64,000 nt of DNA from Shewanella halotolerans (GCF_019457535.1 NZ_CP080417.1:744001-808000); one strand, 5' to 3'. Shown: positions 27,346 to 36,793, counted from the stretch's first letter. Made by a program: numbers and translations. Notes: generated by a model from the sequence alone, not told the origin.

Positions 27346-28090
27346 TTCAGTGATCTCTGCCCAGGCGCTGCAAGCATTGCTTAGCGCGCCCAAGGCGGAG
27401 CAAGACGCAGAGCTGGCTCGAGTCAACGCCTTCCTGGCGGGACTCACGCCGGCCGAGCGGGTGATCTGGGGCTTGGCTTACCTGCCGGGCACTCATGCGC
27501 TGTCGTCGAGCTTCGGTATTCAGGGGGCCGTAATGCTGCATCTGGTCACCCAGGTACAGCAGGATATTCCGGTGATCCTCACGGACACTGGCTATCTGTT
27601 TCCCGAGACCTATCAGTTTATCGATGAGCTGACCGAGCGACTCAAGCTTAATCTTAAGGTGTACCGTGCGCCCATGACCAGCGCCTGGCAGGAGGCCCGT
27701 TTCGGTCGCCTGTGGGAACAGGGGCTGGATGGCCTGGAGCAATACAACCGCCTCAACAAGGTGACTCCTATGCAGACGGCGCTTAAGGAGCTGGAAGTAG
27801 GCACCTGGTTTGCGGGCCTGCGCCGGAGCCAGTCCAGCACCCGTGAGGATCTGCCGATTCTGGCGATCCACGGCGATCGCTATAAACTGCTGCCGATCCT
27901 GGAGTGGAGTAACAAGGATGTGCATGAGTATCTCACCAAGCATGACCTGCCATACCACCCGCTTTGGGAGCAGGGCTATGTGTCGGTGGGCGATACCCAT
28001 TCGAGTCGCCCGCTGGAGCTGGGGATGACCGAAGAGGAGACCCGCTTCAACGGCCTCAAGCGCGAGTGTGGCCTGCACTATGAGATCTAA
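27338..28090 (+). CDS. cysH: phosphoadenylyl-sulfate reductase (thioredoxin)
   Basis: A 250-residue enzyme from the ATG at 27338, chosen because AAGGA stands just upstream; an in-frame ATG 18 bases earlier is deep in cysI. It has an LSSSFGIQGAVMLHL nucleotide loop, DTGYLFPETYQF, GLRRSQSSTR and the C-terminal catalytic KRECGLH. It lacks the four-cysteine cluster of APS reductases, so it is PAPS-specific. Product: sulfite for CysJI. Confidence 0.96.
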   Translation: MDNSVISAQALQALLSAPKAEQDAELARVNAFLAGLTPAERVIWGLAYLPGTHALSSSFGIQGAVMLHLVTQVQQDIPVILTDTGYLFPETYQFIDELTERLKLNLKVYRAPMTSAWQEARFGRLWEQGLDGLEQYNRLNKVTPMQTALKELEVGTWFAGLRRSQSSTREDLPILAIHGDRYKLLPILEWSNKDVHEYLTKHDLPYHPLWEQGYVSVGDTHSSRPLELGMTEEETRFNGLKRECGLHYEI

Positions 28091-28569
28091 TGCTGCCGCG
28101 AAATTCGCGGCACTAGCAGTTTGATTCATTAGTACTTTTTTCTGATTTGTGCACTTTTTTTGCACAGGGTTATGCACAGATCATAAATTTGAACTATAGT
28201 GGTAAGTTCCCGTAGATGGTTTTGAATTGTTGTCTGTATCGGATCTCACTTGGATCCAGTCGCTTTCTCTTCCTCTTTGATGCGACAGGCAGAGCCGCCG
28301 ACAAGATCGAAACCCAACTCGCTTGGCGAGAGCTAGATGTTTGATTGGTCTGCTGGCGCATGCTAATTAATAGCCATAGGCCCTGGATAGTCCGCTGCGG
28401 CTATCCAGGGATATCCCCGCTAATCTTATTTCCCTTTTTATTCATCTATATAGTAATATCGACCCCATTCTTTTCTTATACCAATCAAAGTAAGTCATTG
28501 ATGGGTATTACGTGCTTGCCAGCTTGGGATAGGCCCGACTGCCGCGCGAATTAACAGGGAGTTTAGTGA
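28091..28569. other. 479-base intergenic with several hairpins
   Basis: No supported gene. Right after cysH is a hairpin TGCCGCGAA / TTCGCGGCA (28093-28112 region) without a close T run. Then GTGCA / TGCAC around a T run near 28149-28165, CTCGC / GCGAG near 28318-28330, and a perfect 10-bp stem CCCTGGATAG / CTATCCAGGG (28381-28410). The last hairpins could belong to a small RNA or to the leader of the gene at 28570. Confidence 0.6.
28381..28410. repeat. perfect 10-bp inverted repeat in the cysH-28570 intergenic
   Basis: CCCTGGATAG and CTATCCAGGG enclose a 10-base GC-rich loop. No U run follows directly, so it is not a standard terminator. It may be a structured leader, small-RNA stem or protein site. 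Confidence 0.75.
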
Positions 28570-30285
28570 ATGAAGAAGGCATTAGTGGCGGCGGCGATCT
28601 TCGCCATAGGCGCGGGGGGCTACTGGGCGATGCAACAGGCGCCTAAGTCGGTGGAGAATCAGCTATTGGCCTATGTGCCTGCCGATACACCGCTGTTTTC
28701 CGCGCAGTTTGAGCCTTTTCCAATAAAGGACTATATCGACGCGCTTCCCGAGGCGCAGAAGCAATATCCCGCAGAGATGAAGACCCTGCTGTCTGAGGAT
28801 GATGATCCCAGAGCCCAGTTTATCTTCCGCGTACTGGAACGTTACTTCGACGCCTCGAAAGATGGCCAGCAGCTGATCGATACCTTCGGCCTACCCGAGA
28901 AGATCACCAGTTACTTCTATACCCTGGGCGTCTTGCCTGTGATCAAGCTGGATATCGCCAATCCAGATCATTTCTGGGCGGTGCTGGATAAGGCCGAAGC
29001 CGACAGCGGCCTGACCCACACGGCGAAGCAGCTGGGCGAGGTTAAGTACCGTGCCTATCGTCTCACCGACGAGGGCGAGAACGAGCGTGTGGATCTGGTG
29101 TTTGCCATCGACAAGGGCATGCTGACCCTGACGCTGGAAACCAGCTTCCTCGAGCCTGAGCTGCTTGAAACCGCACTGGGGCTAAAGCCGGTACAAGACT
29201 CGCTGGCCAAGGCCGGTACGGTCGATGAGATCATCAAGAAGCACGGCTTCAGCAAGGCGGGCGTCAGCTATATCAATCATCAGGAGTTAGTGAAGGCGAT
29301 CACCACCCTGGATGCTAATCAGATGGCGCGTCAGCTGACCAAGATCTTTAAGTTGATTCATGATGATCCCTTCGTTGAGCTGCGCTCTCAAACCTGTCAA
29401 AGCGAGCTGGCCGGCATCGCCGCAAACTGGCCACGCACAGTGATCGGTTATACCGATTTTGAGGTGAAGAACAAGCGGGCCAAGATAGGCTTTAGCACTG
29501 TTATCGAGAGCAACAACCAGGTGATCCTCGGCGCCCTGAGTCAGATGCGCGGCTTTATTCCGGCCCATACCAAGCGCATAGACACTGGCGTGTTCTCCAT
29601 GGCCCTTGGCCTGGATGTGAATCAGTTTGTGCCTAGCATCTCTAAGATCTGGGACGACCTGCTTACCCCAAGCTATCAGTGTGAGCCGCTGGCGCAGCTA
29701 CAGGGTGAGATGGAAGGGCAGAGCCCGGCCATGCTGGGTATGTTTACCGGTATGGCTAACGGCGTGAAAGGGGTTTCCTTCTCGCTGCTGGATTACGCGC
29801 TGGAGCAAGACACACAGCAGATTTCGCTCAAGGATCTCGACGCCATCGCGACCCTGACGGCGGACGACCCGGCGACTCTGTTTAACATGGTCAAACCCTT
29901 TGCCCCCGAGCTGGCCAATGTCAATCTGCCTAGCGACGGTAGCACGGTCGATCTCGGCGCAGCGCTGCAACTGCCGCCATCCCTCGGGGTGAGAGCGCAG
30001 ATGGCACTTAAGGGGCAACACCTGACCATCTACACGGGCGACAAGAGCCAGGCGATCGCCGACAAGCTGGCCGCTGAGAAACCAACGGCGAATGGCCTGT
30101 TTGCTATGACAGCCGATTACGCCAAGCTGTTCACCCCCGCCATGAACCTGATGGCCATGAGCGGCGAGCCTATTCCTGAGGAGCTGGAGGCGCTGAAAGA
30201 TTATCGCACCCAGCTGAAGGTGGGGATGGATATCAATGCCAAGGGGATCGTCATCGACAGCCTGGTGGAGACCCGTAACGACTAA
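28570..30285 (+). CDS. membrane-anchored or secreted protein, function unknown
   Basis: A 571-residue protein with an N-terminal signal or anchor (MKKALVAAAIFAIGAGGYWAM) and a long soluble region that begins VENQLLAYVPADTPLFSAQFEP. The pattern of 'adenylate of alternating strands and helices' is not specific. It resembles DUF3352-like proteins in tone (VPADTPLF opening) but I cannot assign a family. One cysteine pair (QTCQSE, SYQCEP). It is monocistronic with a strong terminator downstream. Confidence 0.75.
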   Translation: MKKALVAAAIFAIGAGGYWAMQQAPKSVENQLLAYVPADTPLFSAQFEPFPIKDYIDALPEAQKQYPAEMKTLLSEDDDPRAQFIFRVLERYFDASKDGQQLIDTFGLPEKITSYFYTLGVLPVIKLDIANPDHFWAVLDKAEADSGLTHTAKQLGEVKYRAYRLTDEGENERVDLVFAIDKGMLTLTLETSFLEPELLETALGLKPVQDSLAKAGTVDEIIKKHGFSKAGVSYINHQELVKAITTLDANQMARQLTKIFKLIHDDPFVELRSQTCQSELAGIAANWPRTVIGYTDFEVKNKRAKIGFSTVIESNNQVILGALSQMRGFIPAHTKRIDTGVFSMALGLDVNQFVPSISKIWDDLLTPSYQCEPLAQLQGEMEGQSPAMLGMFTGMANGVKGVSFSLLDYALEQDTQQISLKDLDAIATLTADDPATLFNMVKPFAPELANVNLPSDGSTVDLGAALQLPPSLGVRAQMALKGQHLTIYTGDKSQAIADKLAAEKPTANGLFAMTADYAKLFTPAMNLMAMSGEPIPEELEALKDYRTQLKVGMDINAKGIVIDSLVETRND

Positions 30286-30320
30286 GGGTCATTCATCGTT
30301 GCAAATACGTCATGGCAAAT

Positions 30321-30356
30321 AAAAAGCCCCGGGGCCTGAGCGCACGGGGCTTTTTT
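30321..30356. terminator. bidirectional terminator
   Basis: Stem GCCCCG / CGGGGC with A5 on the left and T6 on the right, between the plus-strand gene ending at 30285 and the minus-strand peroxiredoxin gene ending at 30373. Confidence 0.88.
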
Positions 30357-30372
30357 ATCGCTACCTTTTTAC

Positions 30373-30903
30373 TTACTCGGCCTTGGCGATGCCTAAGGCA
30401 GCCAGGTTGGCGGCGATATCTTCGGCGGCCGTCTTAGGATGAATGTCTTCATCTATCTTGAGTATGGTGCCGTCCTCGCCTATGTAGAAGGTGACTCGGC
30501 TGGCGACGCGCACCAGGTTGAGCACGTCATAGGCCTTGGCGGTTTCCTTGGTGGGGTCGCTGAGCATAGGGAAATCGGCCTTCTGCTCCTTGGCAAACTT
30601 CTGGTTGTCTTCGAGATCATCGACGCTGGCCATCATGTATACGGCCTTGTACTGACGGATAAGATCCCCTTTCTCCACCAGTGATTTGCACTCTAGCGTA
30701 CAGCCTCGGGTATTGGCCATGGGGTACCAGGCCAGTACCAGGGTCTGTTTGCCCAGGTAATCGCTGAGCTGATAATAGTGGCCGTCGGTGGCTTGTAGGC
30801 GGAAATCTGGCGCCTTATCGCCCACCTTGAGATCGGTGGCGTTGGCCTGTGCGGCGAGAAGTAGGCTCAGGCCGAGCAGGAGTCTGGTGACTAACTTATT
30901 CAT
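30373..30903 (-). CDS. periplasmic peroxiredoxin, Bcp-like
   Basis: A 176-residue AhpC/TSA-family protein with a signal peptide (residues 1-22, ending ANA). The thioredoxin-like fold starts VGDKAPDFRLQATDGHYYQL. The active-site region is TRGCTLECKSL, close to the TPGCT of Bcp; the first Cys is the presumed peroxidatic residue, the second lies four residues later. It would reduce peroxides in the periplasm. The electron donor is not visible. Confidence 0.88.
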   Translation of the reverse strand: MNKLVTRLLLGLSLLLAAQANATDLKVGDKAPDFRLQATDGHYYQLSDYLGKQTLVLAWYPMANTRGCTLECKSLVEKGDLIRQYKAVYMMASVDDLEDNQKFAKEQKADFPMLSDPTKETAKAYDVLNLVRVASRVTFYIGEDGTILKIDEDIHPKTAAEDIAANLAALGIAKAE

Positions 30904-30953
30904 GTGTGGTCCTTTTTAGTTAGTTGTAGGGTTGGTTATATTAGCTACTTGTA

Positions 30954-32420
30954 TTAGTTACTTGTATTCGTTGAAGTCGGCGCCTGGCTGTCTGTATCCG
31001 GCGTAAACAGGGCGATCAGGTTTTCCCAGTAGACGACATCATCCAGCGACTGCTCGATATCTGGCTGAGTCGGCACACCAGATAGCGCCTTGCCCGTGGC
31101 ATCATATACCTGGGTGGCGTTGAAACTGATCTTAAAGCCGCTGTTTGGCAGGGTGAGCTGCTGCTTTCTGCCATATTCCCCCCGCGTCGGCTCACCCACC
31201 ACTAAGGTATCTGGCCAGGTCTTGGCGAAGTGGGCGATCCACTGGCACTGCTGACGACAATCAGGGCCAATCAGCAACATTAACTTACCCCGTTTAGGGC
31301 GGGGAAGATACGTCCAGGGGAGGCTGGCCAGGTGCCAAAACTTGGCCTGCCAGGGGCTAAAACTGGGTTCCTCTTCGGGCAGGTGTGGGCGTAGCAGTTC
31401 CAGCTGTAACTGCTCCGCCTGACTCAGGCTAGCGGGTGGCAGGAAGCCTAAGGGCTTGAGGTAGTCGCTGCGCAGGTTAGGCCCCTTCTTGTAGCGTGCC
31501 ACCGCCTGCAAGGAGTCTGGCCAGCCCGCCAGTAGCGGCGGCCTGATGTCCGGGCTGAATGTCTGGGCCAGCAGTTTGAGGAGTTCATCTCCTGCGCCAT
31601 AAGCCTGGCGCAGGTCCAATATGGTGACAGGGCTGGTCAGCGAGCGCTTGAGACGCTGCCCTAGGGGGCTGCCTGGATTGAAGCTCGACAGGTCATGGAG
31701 GCTAAACACCCCGTGCAGGTCGGCACTGACCTGCTCATTGTCATTGCTACTGAGCGCCTGAGGTGGCTTGCTGGTCAGCGCCAGGCTAACCTGGTGGCCG
31801 TTGCCCTCCTCATTGCTCAGGGTGAGGCGGCAGCGCTCGCTGGGTGCCAGGCCTATCTCGCGCCTGAGCATGGTGATCATCGTAAGATACCTTGCCTGTT
31901 CGCTTACCGTGTCGGCCAGGCTGGGGGGCAGAAAGCCCTGGGTGGCTGCTACCCAGAGGGCGATGGGCAGGCCATCGATATGGGTGATAAAGGGTGCCTC
32001 ACTGTCCAGTGGGCTATTGTCCTGAGTCAGCGCCAGCCATTTATCGTCTAACTTGCGCAGCTTGATCGGCAGATAGGCTTGGGCGGTGACACCCTCGAGC
32101 CGAGCGCTGGGATCGTCTATTGCCGTCAGTATCTTAAGCAGTTGCTGGGCAAACAGCTGACGCTCACCGCCCAGGGGCAGCTGGCCCTGGGCCTTGTTGA
32201 TCTGGGTATCCAGGCTCACTAAGCGCTGAGGGGAAGCGGCCGCGCTGGCGGAGTATTGACTGAGATGCTGTTGCAGGTAGTTAAGATCAGACAGCATCTC
32301 CCGCGCCGAGAGCTGCGGCTTGGGCGGCTCCTCGCGCAGGGCGATCACCGTCAGCTGGATGCAGCTCAGCAACATGATGAGGCCGAAGCCATTGATGATG
32401 CTTTGGTGTCCGAATTTCAT
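30954..32420 (-). CDS. S41-peptidase-like membrane-anchored protein, probably non-catalytic
   Basis: A 488-residue protein with an N-terminal hydrophobic anchor and a late segment that looks like the S41 tail-protease fold (TLVVGEPTRGEYGRKQQLTL and KALSGVPTQPDI). Where S41 enzymes have the catalytic Ser and Lys (usually a NGxTxSAxE segment) the sequence reads LLIGPDCRQQCQWIAHFAK, with no serine in place. It is therefore probably degenerate or divergent. The start has a GGAAG site. It is followed by the peroxiredoxin gene and preceded by pldA on the same strand. Confidence 0.72.
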   Translation of the reverse strand: MKFGHQSIINGFGLIMLLSCIQLTVIALREEPPKPQLSAREMLSDLNYLQQHLSQYSASAAASPQRLVSLDTQINKAQGQLPLGGERQLFAQQLLKILTAIDDPSARLEGVTAQAYLPIKLRKLDDKWLALTQDNSPLDSEAPFITHIDGLPIALWVAATQGFLPPSLADTVSEQARYLTMITMLRREIGLAPSERCRLTLSNEEGNGHQVSLALTSKPPQALSSNDNEQVSADLHGVFSLHDLSSFNPGSPLGQRLKRSLTSPVTILDLRQAYGAGDELLKLLAQTFSPDIRPPLLAGWPDSLQAVARYKKGPNLRSDYLKPLGFLPPASLSQAEQLQLELLRPHLPEEEPSFSPWQAKFWHLASLPWTYLPRPKRGKLMLLIGPDCRQQCQWIAHFAKTWPDTLVVGEPTRGEYGRKQQLTLPNSGFKISFNATQVYDATGKALSGVPTQPDIEQSLDDVVYWENLIALFTPDTDSQAPTSTNTSN

Positions 32421-32464
32421 TCTACTTCCTAATGCGAGCGGCGGGCATAGCGCGCCGCCTATGG

Positions 32465-33391
32465 TTAGAGAATGTCGTTGATCGCGAAACCTATGCCGAT
32501 CCGCTGGGTATGGGCGTTGTAGTCGATAAGACTCTCGCCATAGCCATTAAAATATTGCGTATAGAGACGCAGATTGCCAATGATGGGATAGCTCCAGGTA
32601 AACTCCACCGCGCCGCGGTTAGGGCTCTCTAGGTTATTGCGCAGCATCAGCGAGAACCTGTGTTTGTCTACGCCATAGACTCCCATGAGCTCGAAGTTGC
32701 CCATGTAATCCAGGATATCAGGGTTATCGTCTCCCTTGGCGGAATCTGGGGTTTCTTTCTCATCTTCCGGAATCCGCCACCACACCTTGGCAGCGAGGGC
32801 AAAGGGGCCGCTATCGAACACCATGGTGCCATAGATACGGTTCCAGCTGCGGGAGAGATCACCCGATTTGCCGTTGGACTGATGCACGGCGCCGACGCCC
32901 CAGAAGGAGTTGGTTAGCGGACCTATCTGCCAGTCGTTGTTGAACAGCATGAAGATCTCTGGCTCATGGTTGGTTTCGCGAAACGGCGAGGAGATATCCT
33001 TGTTATACACCTGCCAGTAAGACTGGTTGGTGTAGGCGAAAAACAGGTGGCCGTTGTCGCCGAAGACGTTATACATCAAGGGAAACTTAAAGCTAATCTG
33101 AAACTTGGCTTCCAGGTTATCGATTTCCGAGTTGTTCTTGGCCAGCTCGTCGGCAAAGGGATCCATGTTAGGCGAGTTATTATAGGTCACGGGCAAGATG
33201 TAGTTGACCTTGTGCGGCGTGATCACGAAGGGCCTCTCCGAGGTGGCCAGCTCATCTTCGACGCGCTGGTCCAGCAGCGAGCTATCCTCTGTGGTTTTCT
33301 TCTCTTCAGTGGGCTCGGCGCCCAGGCAGGTTGCAGGCAGTGAACATAGGGTGATCAGGGGAAGCCATTTAAGGTATTGGGTGGTTTGCAT
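32465..33391 (-). CDS. pldA: outer-membrane phospholipase A1
   Basis: About 308 residues from the ATG at 33391, with a GAGGAAACAAGG site upstream and a signal peptide (ending CLGA). The beta-barrel carries the PldA active-site signature VHQSNGKSGDLSRSWNRIYG (His and Ser) and the later segment YTQYFNGYGESLIDYN. Known role: calcium-dependent hydrolysis of misplaced phospholipids in the outer membrane. An acidic stretch follows the signal peptide. Confidence 0.92.
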   Translation of the reverse strand: MQTTQYLKWLPLITLCSLPATCLGAEPTEEKKTTEDSSLLDQRVEDELATSERPFVITPHKVNYILPVTYNNSPNMDPFADELAKNNSEIDNLEAKFQISFKFPLMYNVFGDNGHLFFAYTNQSYWQVYNKDISSPFRETNHEPEIFMLFNNDWQIGPLTNSFWGVGAVHQSNGKSGDLSRSWNRIYGTMVFDSGPFALAAKVWWRIPEDEKETPDSAKGDDNPDILDYMGNFELMGVYGVDKHRFSLMLRNNLESPNRGAVEFTWSYPIIGNLRLYTQYFNGYGESLIDYNAHTQRIGIGFAINDIL

Positions 33392-33623
33392 CCTTGTTTC
33401 CTCTCGTGTCGCAAGCTTAGCGCGTCGTCTCCAATCTAGGCTATGTTGTAACATTTGAGCCCGCCGCGCGCACCTATTTTAATTCTGTCTATTTGATTTG
33501 TTTCATGAAAATCTCGCCAAACCCCACTAATAACTAAAAAGAATAAAACCTAATAAACTTCTATTTTTTATGGAATAAGAATGACGCTATATTAACCTCA
33601 TCACTATTGTATGAGTTGCGGAT

Positions 33624-34445
33624 ATGGAACTATTTACTCTACCCGGGCAACAGGCACAGGGCAAAGTCTGGCTTGTGGGCGCCGGTCCTGGCGACATTGA
33701 GCTGTTAACGCTCAAGGCCTACCGTATCCTGAAGAAGGCCGATGTGGTCTTGTTCGACGCCTTGGTGAGCGATGAGATTTTGGCATTGGCGCCGAAAGAG
33801 GCGGAGCTGATCGCCGTGGGCAAGCGCGCCGGTAAACACAGCGCCGCCCAGGAGGAGATCAACCAGCTCTTGGTGACCAAGGCTTATACCCGCAAGAATG
33901 TGGTGCGTCTCAAGGGGGGCGACCCCTTCATCTTCGGCCGTGGTGGCGAAGAGCTGGAGACCTTGGTAGAGGCCGGGGTGGAGTTCGAAGTGGTGCCAGG
34001 CATCACGGCGGCCAGCGGCACCTCTGCCTACGCAGGTATTCCCCTGACCCACAGGGATCATGCCCAGGGAGTCACCTTTATTACCGGTCACTGCAAGTTA
34101 GAGAGCCGCCCCATGGACTGGCAGTCCTATGCCAACAGCGCCAATACGCTAGTGGTCTACATGGGGATCCTCAACGCCGCCAGCATTCAACATGGGCTTA
34201 TCTCGGCTGGGCGATCGCCCAAGACCCCGGTGGCCATCATCTCAAAGGCGACTACGGCGGCGCAGCAGCGATTTATCGGCACCCTAGGTGAACTGGCGGA
34301 ACTGGCTGCGGATCCGGCACTGGAGATGCCGGCGCTGATGCTCATAGGTGAGGTGGTTGGCCTGGCCGATAGCCTGCACTGGTTCAACCCAGAGACCAGC
34401 CCTAAGACCCTGGATGCGGCGCTGAAGCAGTCGCTGGGCCAGTAA
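33624..34445 (+). CDS. cobA: uroporphyrinogen-III C-methyltransferase (SUMT)
   Basis: A 273-residue methyltransferase with the SAM-site motif VWLVGAGPGDIELLTLKA, RLKGGDPFIFGRGGEE and VVPGITAASG. It converts uroporphyrinogen III to precorrin-2, the first step to siroheme and cobalamin. It has no CysG-type N-terminal oxidase/ferrochelatase domain, so those steps must be elsewhere. It is convergent with the next gene, separated by 8 bases. Confidence 0.95.
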   Translation: MELFTLPGQQAQGKVWLVGAGPGDIELLTLKAYRILKKADVVLFDALVSDEILALAPKEAELIAVGKRAGKHSAAQEEINQLLVTKAYTRKNVVRLKGGDPFIFGRGGEELETLVEAGVEFEVVPGITAASGTSAYAGIPLTHRDHAQGVTFITGHCKLESRPMDWQSYANSANTLVVYMGILNAASIQHGLISAGRSPKTPVAIISKATTAAQQRFIGTLGELAELAADPALEMPALMLIGEVVGLADSLHWFNPETSPKTLDAALKQSLGQ

Positions 34446-34453
34446 TCTACTTT

Positions 34454-35290
34454 TCAGTATTCTACTTTAAAGTCTTTCTTGAATAGTGCCTGCAGCGCGC
34501 GGGCGTACTCTTCATCTGCCTTGGGGCGCACCAGCTGCGCCAATTCGTCGCCGGTCGGCGTCAGTCGATAATAGCTAAACACCAGATGGCCGTGCTTTGG
34601 CGTCAGCGTCATGCGTTTGCCCGACAGGGTAAAGCTGATAGGGTTCTTGGCGTTGAGCTGGCCCGTCTCAAACTCGCTCCTGTGCAGAAGGCCCGCATCT
34701 ACCAGGGTGAGCACAGAGGAGTAGGGCAGACCAAATTGCGACAGGGCGATCTGGGTCGTATCCGTCTTGCGAAACAGCTGGCCTATGCCACCGGCGTGGC
34801 GAAAGCCGATCACCAGCTTGAGCTTAGATTCGTTGTTGAAGGTGACTGCCATTCCCAGGGCCTTCTCGAACATCTGCGCCTCTTTGTGGGTCAACTGCTT
34901 CAGGGTCGCCAGACTCCTGAGGCTAAAGCTGCCTGGGCTGGTGATCTCATTGGCCAGGATCCGTCCCCACAGGGCCTGCATGTTGCGGTTGTGGATCTGC
35001 TCCGCCAGCTGAAAGAACTGGTGGACCCAGTCGGGATCGAGATCGGCCCCGGTCACATCCGATGGCGTGTGGGAGAGGGCGATGGCGTAGATGTTTTCCA
35101 GGTTAGCCTGATACTGGCTGGCGAGCTTGCGCAGGCGATGGTCCGAGCGCTCGGCCACAGAGGCCTGAGAGGGACGGTAATCCTCATCGCTGCTCAGACC
35201 GATAAGGCGCCCAAGCAGCAGGGCCTTGCGGCGGGCAGATACATCGGGTTGATTGGACCCTGAATTGGATAGCTTAACGATCTCGGCCAT
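34454..35290 (-). CDS. TIGR03899/DUF2806-like protein, function unknown
   Basis: A 278-residue cytoplasmic protein, no signal or membrane helix. It resembles the TIGR03899 family seen in Shewanella and Vibrio (RLIGLSSDEDYRP opening, then AEQIHNRNMQALWGRILANE). Function is unknown in the family. A 17-bp repeat array directly abuts its ATG. Confidence 0.75.
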   Translation of the reverse strand: MAEIVKLSNSGSNQPDVSARRKALLLGRLIGLSSDEDYRPSQASVAERSDHRLRKLASQYQANLENIYAIALSHTPSDVTGADLDPDWVHQFFQLAEQIHNRNMQALWGRILANEITSPGSFSLRSLATLKQLTHKEAQMFEKALGMAVTFNNESKLKLVIGFRHAGGIGQLFRKTDTTQIALSQFGLPYSSVLTLVDAGLLHRSEFETGQLNAKNPISFTLSGKRMTLTPKHGHLVFSYYRLTPTGDELAQLVRPKADEEYARALQALFKKDFKVEY

Positions 35291-35358
35291 AATCTTTTCT
35301 TGTGAATAATCTTATCTTGTAAATAGTCTTATCTTGTAAATAGTCTTATCTAGTGAGT
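35291..35358. repeat. 17-bp tandem repeat, four units, abutting a start codon
   Basis: Four consecutive 17-base units: 35291-35307, 35308-35324, 35325-35341 and 35342-35358, based on AGTCTTATCTTGTAAAT. The outer two are diverged. The first unit touches the start codon of the minus-strand gene, so the repeat forms its leader; read on the minus strand each unit contains the purine-rich AAGATAAG or AAGAAAAG. Confidence 0.88.
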
Positions 35359-35424
35359 GACACTATTGTCTGATTCTATCTGAATTTCGCCCTAGGCCCT
35401 AGGCCTTAGCCCCAACCCCTAGTT

Positions 35425-36591
35425 TCAAGCGTTGGCCGGCCAGTTGACATGCTTGTCCTGGGCCGGATGGCGCGGAATGTTGAAGGCCAGCACCAGTGAG
35501 CAGAGGGCGAAGCCTGCCCCGATAAAGAACACCCACTTGTTGGAGTAGAGCCAGAGCATCCCCAGCAGCGCCGGGATCACCACGGCCGCGATATGATTGA
35601 TGGTGAAGCTGACCGACATGGTGGCGGCGATATCCTTGGGCTCGGCGATCTTCTGGAAATAGGTCTTGATGGCGATGGCCATGGCAAACAGCAGATGATC
35701 CAGCACATAGAGCACGGCCGCCATCTCCGCCTGCTGCACGAAGGCGTAGCTGGTGAAGATCACTATCAGGCCCACATACTCTATCATCAGGGCGTTGCGC
35801 TCGCCGATGCGGCCGATAAAGCGGCCAATGGCGGGGGCGAACAGCAGGTTGACCACATAGTTGATCAGGAAGAGGGCAGTGATCTGGCTGACGCTATAAC
35901 CAAACTTCTCCACCATCATGAAGCCGGCGAACACCATGAAGATCTGTCGCCGCGCGCCAGAGAAGAAGGTCAACAGGTAGTAGAGCCAGTAGCGTCGTCT
36001 GAGGATCACCTTCTTGTGTTGCACCTCGCCCTGGGGAAACTGCGGGAAATAGAGGCTCAGGGCGATCACCATCAGTAGGCCCAGGCCCCCTATGATGGCG
36101 TACATCCACTGATAATCCAGCTGCAGATAGGTCATCACCACCCAGATGCTACCATAGCCTGTGAGGGCTGCCGCCGAGCGCCAGGCCAGCGCCTTGCCCA
36201 TGAAGCCTGCGGTATCGGCCTTGTCGACCCATTGCAGGGTGAGGGACTGATTGATGGTCTCGTAGTAGTGAAAGCCCACCGACATGAGAATGGTGGTCAG
36301 ATAGAGCCCCAGCACCTGGGGAAAGAAGCCTGTGATGCCCACCCCTATGGTCAGCAGGGCGAGGGAGACCAGGGCGAAGGTCTGTTCCTTGAGCAGCAGT
36401 AAGATGAAGATGGCAGTAAAGGCCAGAAATCCAGGCACCTCCCGCAGGCTCTGTAGTATGCCTATCTCGGCGCCGGTAAAGCTGGCCCGCTCGATGACGA
36501 AGTTGTTCAGCAGCACCTGCCACACAGAAAACACCAAGGACATCACGAAGGTCATCAGCAGTAGGAGGGTTTGGGGGTTCTTCTTTAACAT
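35425..36591 (-). CDS. MFS-type transporter
   Basis: A 388-residue membrane protein with about 11-12 hydrophobic helices arranged as two six-helix halves around a cytoplasmic loop (GEVQHKKVILRRRYWLYY). It lacks the classic GxxxDRxGRR loop motif, but has GRFIGRIGERNAL as a related loop motif after helix 8. The substrate is unknown. It is divergent from the Fur-box-preceded locus at 36794. Confidence 0.82.
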   Translation of the reverse strand: MLKKNPQTLLLLMTFVMSLVFSVWQVLLNNFVIERASFTGAEIGILQSLREVPGFLAFTAIFILLLLKEQTFALVSLALLTIGVGITGFFPQVLGLYLTTILMSVGFHYYETINQSLTLQWVDKADTAGFMGKALAWRSAAALTGYGSIWVVMTYLQLDYQWMYAIIGGLGLLMVIALSLYFPQFPQGEVQHKKVILRRRYWLYYLLTFFSGARRQIFMVFAGFMMVEKFGYSVSQITALFLINYVVNLLFAPAIGRFIGRIGERNALMIEYVGLIVIFTSYAFVQQAEMAAVLYVLDHLLFAMAIAIKTYFQKIAEPKDIAATMSVSFTINHIAAVVIPALLGMLWLYSNKWVFFIGAGFALCSLVLAFNIPRHPAQDKHVNWPANA

Positions 36592-36719
36592 TCCATTGGC
36601 TTCCAGTCTTTCCCGGGGCGATCAGTCTACCCCATAGCTTGGGCGCTACAAACTGGTTTCAATCATTACGCCCTAGCATGCCTTGTCAACAATTTGTTAT
36701 TAACAAATGTAAATTGTAA

Positions 36720-36734
36720 TGCAAATAATTCTCA
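36720..36734. promoter_or_regulatory. Fur-type box
   Basis: Read on the minus strand TGAGAATTATTTGCA matches the 7-1-7 Fur pattern TGAnAAT-n-ATTnTCA except near the last three bases. It lies about 60 bases before the ATG at 36794, in an AT-rich promoter region shared with the divergent MFS gene. It suggests iron repression. Confidence 0.65.
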
Positions 36735-36793
36735 TTTGAAATATTGTGCCCGCAATTTAACGGGGGATGCTGTTTATTCAGCATGGAGAGAAG

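Noticed and set aside
28345..28554. Open frame of 69 codons before 28570
   Set aside because: It runs through a perfect inverted repeat, has no ribosome site and looks non-coding.
36767..36793. Longer start for the outer-membrane barrel gene
   Set aside because: It would add 9 residues ahead of a good signal peptide and lacks a ribosome site; the ATG at 36794 has GGAGAG.
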